Shown one piece after another: positions 61,389-64,000 of a DNA stretch of 64,000 nucleotides. The stretch's first letter is position 1. Every line of letters starts with the position of its first letter. Origin of the DNA: Mesorhizobium sp. STM 4661 (GTDB lineage: Bacteria; Pseudomonadota; Alphaproteobacteria; Rhizobiales; Rhizobiaceae); assembly GCF_000359125.1 (NCBI RefSeq), contig NZ_CAAF010000048.1, positions 1 through 64,000 of the forward strand, in the 5' to 3' direction. Position numbers and translations under genes: made by a program. The notes below the pieces were generated by a model. It did no database searches. It saw only the letters and a program-made list of their open reading frames with translations, and was not told the origin of the DNA.

Positions 61389-61424
61389 CCGCTAGATCCT
61401 GCCTATGTGTCGGGTGCGTGAGAG

Positions 61425-61652
61425 CTAGTCGGCCTGCTTGGTGAAGTCGTGGCGACGCGCGCGAACATGTGCCAGCAAATTCGTTTCGTTGGCGACCCCG
61501 GATTGAAAGAGGGTCAGCACGGTCGAGGCCAGAATCTGACCATCTATTGAGGTGCTGTACCATTTGGCGTCGGCGGTTATCTGGTCGACTACCCGTTGGC
61601 AGATCGCCCGATCTTCAGGTCCAAGGAATTGGCTTTGCGGTGCTGGTAGCAT
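61425..61652 (-). CDS. Small conserved protein, copy 2 (75 residues)
   Basis: This is a duplicate of the gene at 56916-57143. It differs by eye at residue 3 (P for R), V to I, H to Q and the last two residues (AD for TG). The reading frame is fully preserved over 75 codons. It lacks the perfect terminator hairpin that follows copy 1. It is convergent with the GGDEF-EAL gene, whose stop is 36 bp away. Confidence 0.65.
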   Translation of the reverse strand: MLPAPQSQFLGPEDRAICQRVVDQITADAKWYSTSIDGQILASTVLTLFQSGVANETNLLAHVRARRHDFTKQAD

Positions 61653-61793
61653 CTCGACGCCTTTAGTGGGGGAGCGTTAGTTGTTTCTTCCAGGCGATGC
61701 CATGCGTGGTCGCCGACATTGAACCGTAGACGCATTTAGACAGAAAATTGTCATTCATTTGATCGGCGCCATGAAAAATGGCCGGCGCGAGTC
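61430..61793. repeat. 364-bp direct repeat, copy B
   Basis: Gap-free counterpart of 56921-57284, in the same orientation and offset by 4509 bp. The two copies enclose the methyltransferase and GGDEF-EAL genes, so recombination between them would delete or circularise about 4.5 kb. Confidence 0.9.
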
Positions 61794-61913
61794 AGTGCAG
61801 GTCGAGCGGCCTTGGACGTGGTGTCGCGTTCCTGTCGCGGCAATTGCGTGAAGCGCGCTACGCTTGACCGATCCCGCATCAAGACCGACAAGGATCTCGC
61901 TTCGGTGGGTTTC

Positions 61914-62270
61914 CTACTTGCTGAAATTCTGCTGCCCGACAGCTAAGCTGCGCGCGGCTTCCTCGATCGCCGCTCGATCGTCACCAAGTCGGTCAATCAG
62001 GTCTTGTGCCTGGTCGCCGGTTATGCCGGTACGCATGGCCAATGCTTCAACAGTTAAAACGTCCGAGCTGGCGATCTCGCCGGTTTCGGGAAGCGCATTG
62101 TCCGCAGTAAGGTGAAGCGCATCGTCCGCGGTAAGGGGAAGTGCGGCCTCTCGGTCCATCTCATCTTTGGCGGTCTGCCAATGCCTCTCATGATCGCCAT
62201 GTATGCCGCCTTCGCGTTCCCAAATCTCGTATGCGCGCTGCTGGATTTTCTCGTGCCGCTCGTCGCCCAT
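61914..62270 (-). CDS. DUF2934-containing small protein
   Basis: The 118-residue protein begins MGDERHEKIQQRAYEIWERE and GGIHGDHERHWQTAKDEM, the DUF2934 motif (a short helical domain of unknown role that is common in rhizobia). A low-complexity repeat follows (LTADDALHLTADNALPETG), then a C-terminal helical part with MRTGITGDQAQDLIDRLGDD. ATG 62270 follows GAGGAA; ATGs at 62285 and 62315 are in frame but less well placed. Confidence 0.7.
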   Translation of the reverse strand: MGDERHEKIQQRAYEIWEREGGIHGDHERHWQTAKDEMDREAALPLTADDALHLTADNALPETGEIASSDVLTVEALAMRTGITGDQAQDLIDRLGDDRAAIEEAARSLAVGQQNFSK

Positions 62271-62487
62271 TTTTTGATTCCTCATGCGTGTTCCCGTCAA
62301 CGCCGAGCGCGTCAAAATGATCCGGCACGGAATAGAGATTTTTGGCGAAAGCGGTGAATTGGGAGTGTGATGGCGGAAAAGGGCGGTGGCGCTCTTGGCT
62401 TTGAGGGAAAGCCTCTGGCTCCGCCGTCACTAGCCCTCGACTTTCTCCAGCGCTGATGGCTCCACTTGAATTGAAGCCTCCGCGCCG

Positions 62488-62697
62488 CCTCGATCAGGCG
62501 TCTTTCCACCGCACTGGCGATATCGGCGTTGGCGCGCGCAAGCTGGACTTGCTCGAAGCAAGCGCCTAGCCGCCCGGTTGGGCCTCGCCATGCTCCTTCC
62601 AGGTCAGGCTGTGGAAGGGCCTGGCTGCATCGACGATGCCCCCAGTGCACCGTCGGGCAGCCAGGGTCCGTTTCCAGCACCCTCTCAAAACACGCAT
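62488..62697 (-). pseudogene. Decayed fragment of the TPR-repeat gene
   Basis: Read on the minus strand, the fragment encodes LETDPGCPTVHWG in one frame, HSLTWKEHGEA in another and FEQVQLARANADIASAVERR LIEA-like sequence in the first again. These match LETDPDCPFAHWG, YNLTWKEHGEA and FEHVQLARANADRASAVERR of the intact protein encoded at 54981-56660. At least two frameshifts are needed. Homology covers only about 210 bp and ends abruptly on both sides. Confidence 0.8.
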
Positions 62698-62800
62698 GGC
62701 AAACGCAATCAGTGGGATTGGAAGAGGCAGCGATGGGATATTCGAATGTTCTAATTTAATGTATACTTGTCCCTCGGCATGGAGGCGGGGGGTCTCTGGC

Positions 62801-63523
62801 ATGATTGATTCAGAGGTGTTCGACTTTGTCGAACGCTGCAGGAAGCACACAGCGACAGGGCCGCTTCTGGGCGATCTTCTTGAAACCGTGAGAAATCTCG
62901 GCTTCGAGCATCTTATCCTGAGCGGGGTTCCGCTCAGCGGCCAGAAACTTGCGCCGATGGTCGAGCTGAATGGTTGGCCCGCGGGCTGGTTCGAGCGCTA
63001 TGTCGAAGCCGAGCATGCCGCTGTCGATGGGGTTTGCATCTATTCGGCGAAGACCCTGAAGCCATTCTTCTGGGCCGACGTTCCCGCAAAATGGTCCGAC
63101 ACGGACGACTCCCGACGCGTGGCCGGTGAAGCGACGGAGTTCGGCATATCGAGCGGCTTTGCGGTGCCGATGCTCAGCGTCCACCATTGGCAATCCGTGC
63201 TGTCGTTCGCCTCCTCGCAAAAGAGCTGCACTTTATCGCCGCGCCAGCAAGTGCAACTGGTGACGATGGCGGTCTATGCCGGCATGTCGATCCAGGCCCT
63301 GTCCAATGACGATGACGGCGATGAAGGCCTGTTGACCGATCGGGAAAGGGAAGTGCTCTTGTGGGCCGCGGCCGGCAAGACCTCGTCGGAAACATCCCAA
63401 ATCCTTGGCCTGACCGAGCGCACCGTCAAATGGCACTCGACGCGGGCTCGCGAGGCCTTTGGCGTCGCTACGACCACGCAAGCTGTCGTTGAAGCGGTGC
63501 GCAGGCGGCTAATCCACCCTTAG
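62801..63523 (+). CDS. LuxR-family quorum-sensing regulator
   Basis: The 240-residue protein has an autoinducer-binding domain (residues about 10-165, with WFERYVEAEHAAVDG and FFWADVPAKWSD) and a C-terminal LuxR helix-turn-helix (LTDREREVLLWAAAGKTSSE, TSQILGLTERTVKWH). The usual DP pair of the ligand pocket appears as DG, a mild deviation. ATG 62801 follows GGGGGG. It is upstream of, and in line with, luxI, so it is the probable receptor for its signal; MrtR-type regulators of Mesorhizobium have this arrangement. Confidence 0.9.
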   Translation: MIDSEVFDFVERCRKHTATGPLLGDLLETVRNLGFEHLILSGVPLSGQKLAPMVELNGWPAGWFERYVEAEHAAVDGVCIYSAKTLKPFFWADVPAKWSDTDDSRRVAGEATEFGISSGFAVPMLSVHHWQSVLSFASSQKSCTLSPRQQVQLVTMAVYAGMSIQALSNDDDGDEGLLTDREREVLLWAAAGKTSSETSQILGLTERTVKWHSTRAREAFGVATTTQAVVEAVRRRLIHP

Positions 63524-63530
63524 TTGCGTC

Positions 63531-63550
63531 AACTGTCCGATCGGACAGGT
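63531..63550. promoter_or_regulatory. lux-box-like palindrome upstream of luxI
   Basis: AACTGTCCGATCGGACAGGT is symmetric at 18 of 20 positions with a perfect 16-bp core (63533-63548). Size, the CTGTCC half-sites and location 54 bp before the luxI ATG fit a LuxR-type binding site. A further half-site, CAACTGTCC, recurs at 63571-63579. Confidence 0.82.
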
Positions 63551-63577
63551 GACGTATATTAGGATGACTGCAACTGT

Positions 63578-63597
63578 CCCCCAAGAATAATTGGGGG
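63578..63597 (+). promoter_or_regulatory. Hairpin covering the luxI ribosome-binding site
   Basis: CCCCCAA (63578-63584) and TTGGGGG (63591-63597) pair around GAATAA. The 3' arm is the only G-rich sequence at the right distance before ATG 63605 to serve as the Shine-Dalgarno site, so folding would hide it. This is a candidate translational switch. Confidence 0.55.
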
Positions 63598-63604
63598 GTG
63601 CGCT

Positions 63605-64000
63605 ATGATCACGGCCCATGTCGTCAATGCGCGGAACAAGCATCTCTACGAGAACGAATTCGACGAGTTTTTGCGCCGGCGGCACGATTTCTTCGTGCAC
63701 CAGAAACATTGGCGCCCTCCAAGCCCGGATGGTCGCGAGCTAGACCAGTTCGATACGGATGCGGCGACGTATCTGCTCGGTATCGAAGACGGTCGCGTGG
63801 TGACCTCGGCCCGATTGATCCCAACGAGCGAGCCGCACATGGTCTCGGAGGTCTTTTCTCACATGTGCGAAAGATCGGGTGTCCCGAGACGCCCCGATTG
63901 GGCCGAATGGACCCGCACCTTCGTCGTTCCCGATAAACGCTCGACCGGGTTGCGAGGCACGCTGACGCAATTGTGCTGCGCGGTGATGGAATACGCCCTC
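63605..64000 (+). CDS. Acyl-homoserine-lactone synthase, N-terminal part (3' end outside window)
   Basis: The 132 codons visible from ATG 63605 read into the right edge without a stop. LRRRHDFFVHQKHWRP supplies the conserved Arg, Phe and Trp of LuxI proteins; LDQFDTDAATYLLGIEDGRV and TSARLIPTSEPHMVSEVF follow, and WAEWTRTFVVPDKR matches the later Glu-x-x-Arg region. The enzyme makes acyl-homoserine lactone from SAM and acyl-ACP. It is preceded by a luxR gene, a lux-box-like palindrome and a hairpin at the ribosome site. Confidence 0.92.
   Translation, partial: MITAHVVNARNKHLYENEFDEFLRRRHDFFVHQKHWRPPSPDGRELDQFDTDAATYLLGIEDGRVVTSARLIPTSEPHMVSEVFSHMCERSGVPRRPDWAEWTRTFVVPDKRSTGLRGTLTQLCCAVMEYAL

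Noticed and set aside
56921..61793. A composite transposon bounded by the 364-bp repeats
   Set aside because: No transposase, no terminal inverted repeats and no target duplications are visible; the repeats carry an unrelated small gene.

Overview
The window reads as high-GC alphaproteobacterial chromosome, most probably a Mesorhizobium or a close relative in the Phyllobacteriaceae. The evidence is the ndvB/ndvA pair for cyclic beta-1,2-glucan, the five-step hut pathway with HutF and HutG, an Azt-type zinc transporter, a LuxR/LuxI pair and several families of Rhizobiales-style palindromic intergenic repeats. The assignment rests on gene content and recalled protein similarity, since no search was run.

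Layout. 1-0.4 kb: the 3' end of threonine 3-dehydrogenase. 0.6-5.6 kb: a MarR regulator divergent from a tyrosine/homogentisate operon (hmgA, a metallo-beta-lactamase-fold hydrolase, a fumarylacetoacetase-family enzyme, two related small membrane proteins, a DinB-family protein). 5.6-6.2 kb: a VapBC toxin-antitoxin pair. 6.3-8.0 kb: hppD divergent from an Lrp/AsnC regulator. 8.1-9.0 kb: a frameshifted hypothetical gene and a DUF442 protein. 9.1-11.8 kb: zinc-type ABC transporter whose binding-protein gene carries a one-base frameshift. 12.0-20.8 kb: RidA, then the complete histidine-utilisation locus, hutC-hutF one way and hutI-hutH-hutG-hutU-hutD the other, around a perfect HutC-like palindrome. 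21.0-31.8 kb: ndvB and ndvA. 31.9-35.2 kb: a lone ccmC, an outer-membrane beta-barrel protein and a TPR-sulfotransferase. 35.3-37.5 kb: a D-threonine aldolase-like enzyme divergent from D-lyxose isomerase, and a gene remnant. 37.5-50.2 kb: an RpiR-linked divergent catabolic cluster (aminotransferase, N-formylglutamate-amidohydrolase-like, glutamine-synthetase-like, isochorismatase-like; FAD oxidase, Liv-type ABC transporter, PaiB-like, ornithine-cyclodeaminase-like). 50.4-55.0 kb: metH and a HigBA-like pair. 55.0-62.7 kb: a mosaic region with a TPR protein, two 364-bp direct repeats that each carry a 75-codon gene, a methyltransferase, a GGDEF-EAL protein, a DUF2934 protein and a decayed piece of the TPR gene. 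62.8-64.0 kb: luxR, a lux-box-like palindrome and the start of luxI.

How the genes work together. HppD, HmgA and the fumarylacetoacetase-like enzyme supply most of the route from 4-hydroxyphenylpyruvate to fumarate and acetoacetate; no maleylacetoacetate isomerase is visible here. The hut genes convert histidine to glutamate, formate and ammonia through N-formylglutamate. NdvB makes and NdvA exports periplasmic cyclic glucan.

The best candidate for something undescribed is the 37.5-50.2 kb cluster. Its enzyme classes resemble the gamma-glutamylation (Puu-like) logic of amine catabolism, but with an N-formylglutamate-amidohydrolase-family protein and an amino-acid-type transporter. This is inference. 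Other points worth attention are a hairpin that covers the luxI ribosome-binding site, a palindromic repeat that encodes the C-terminus of the hydrolase downstream of hmgA, and the duplicated 75-codon gene.
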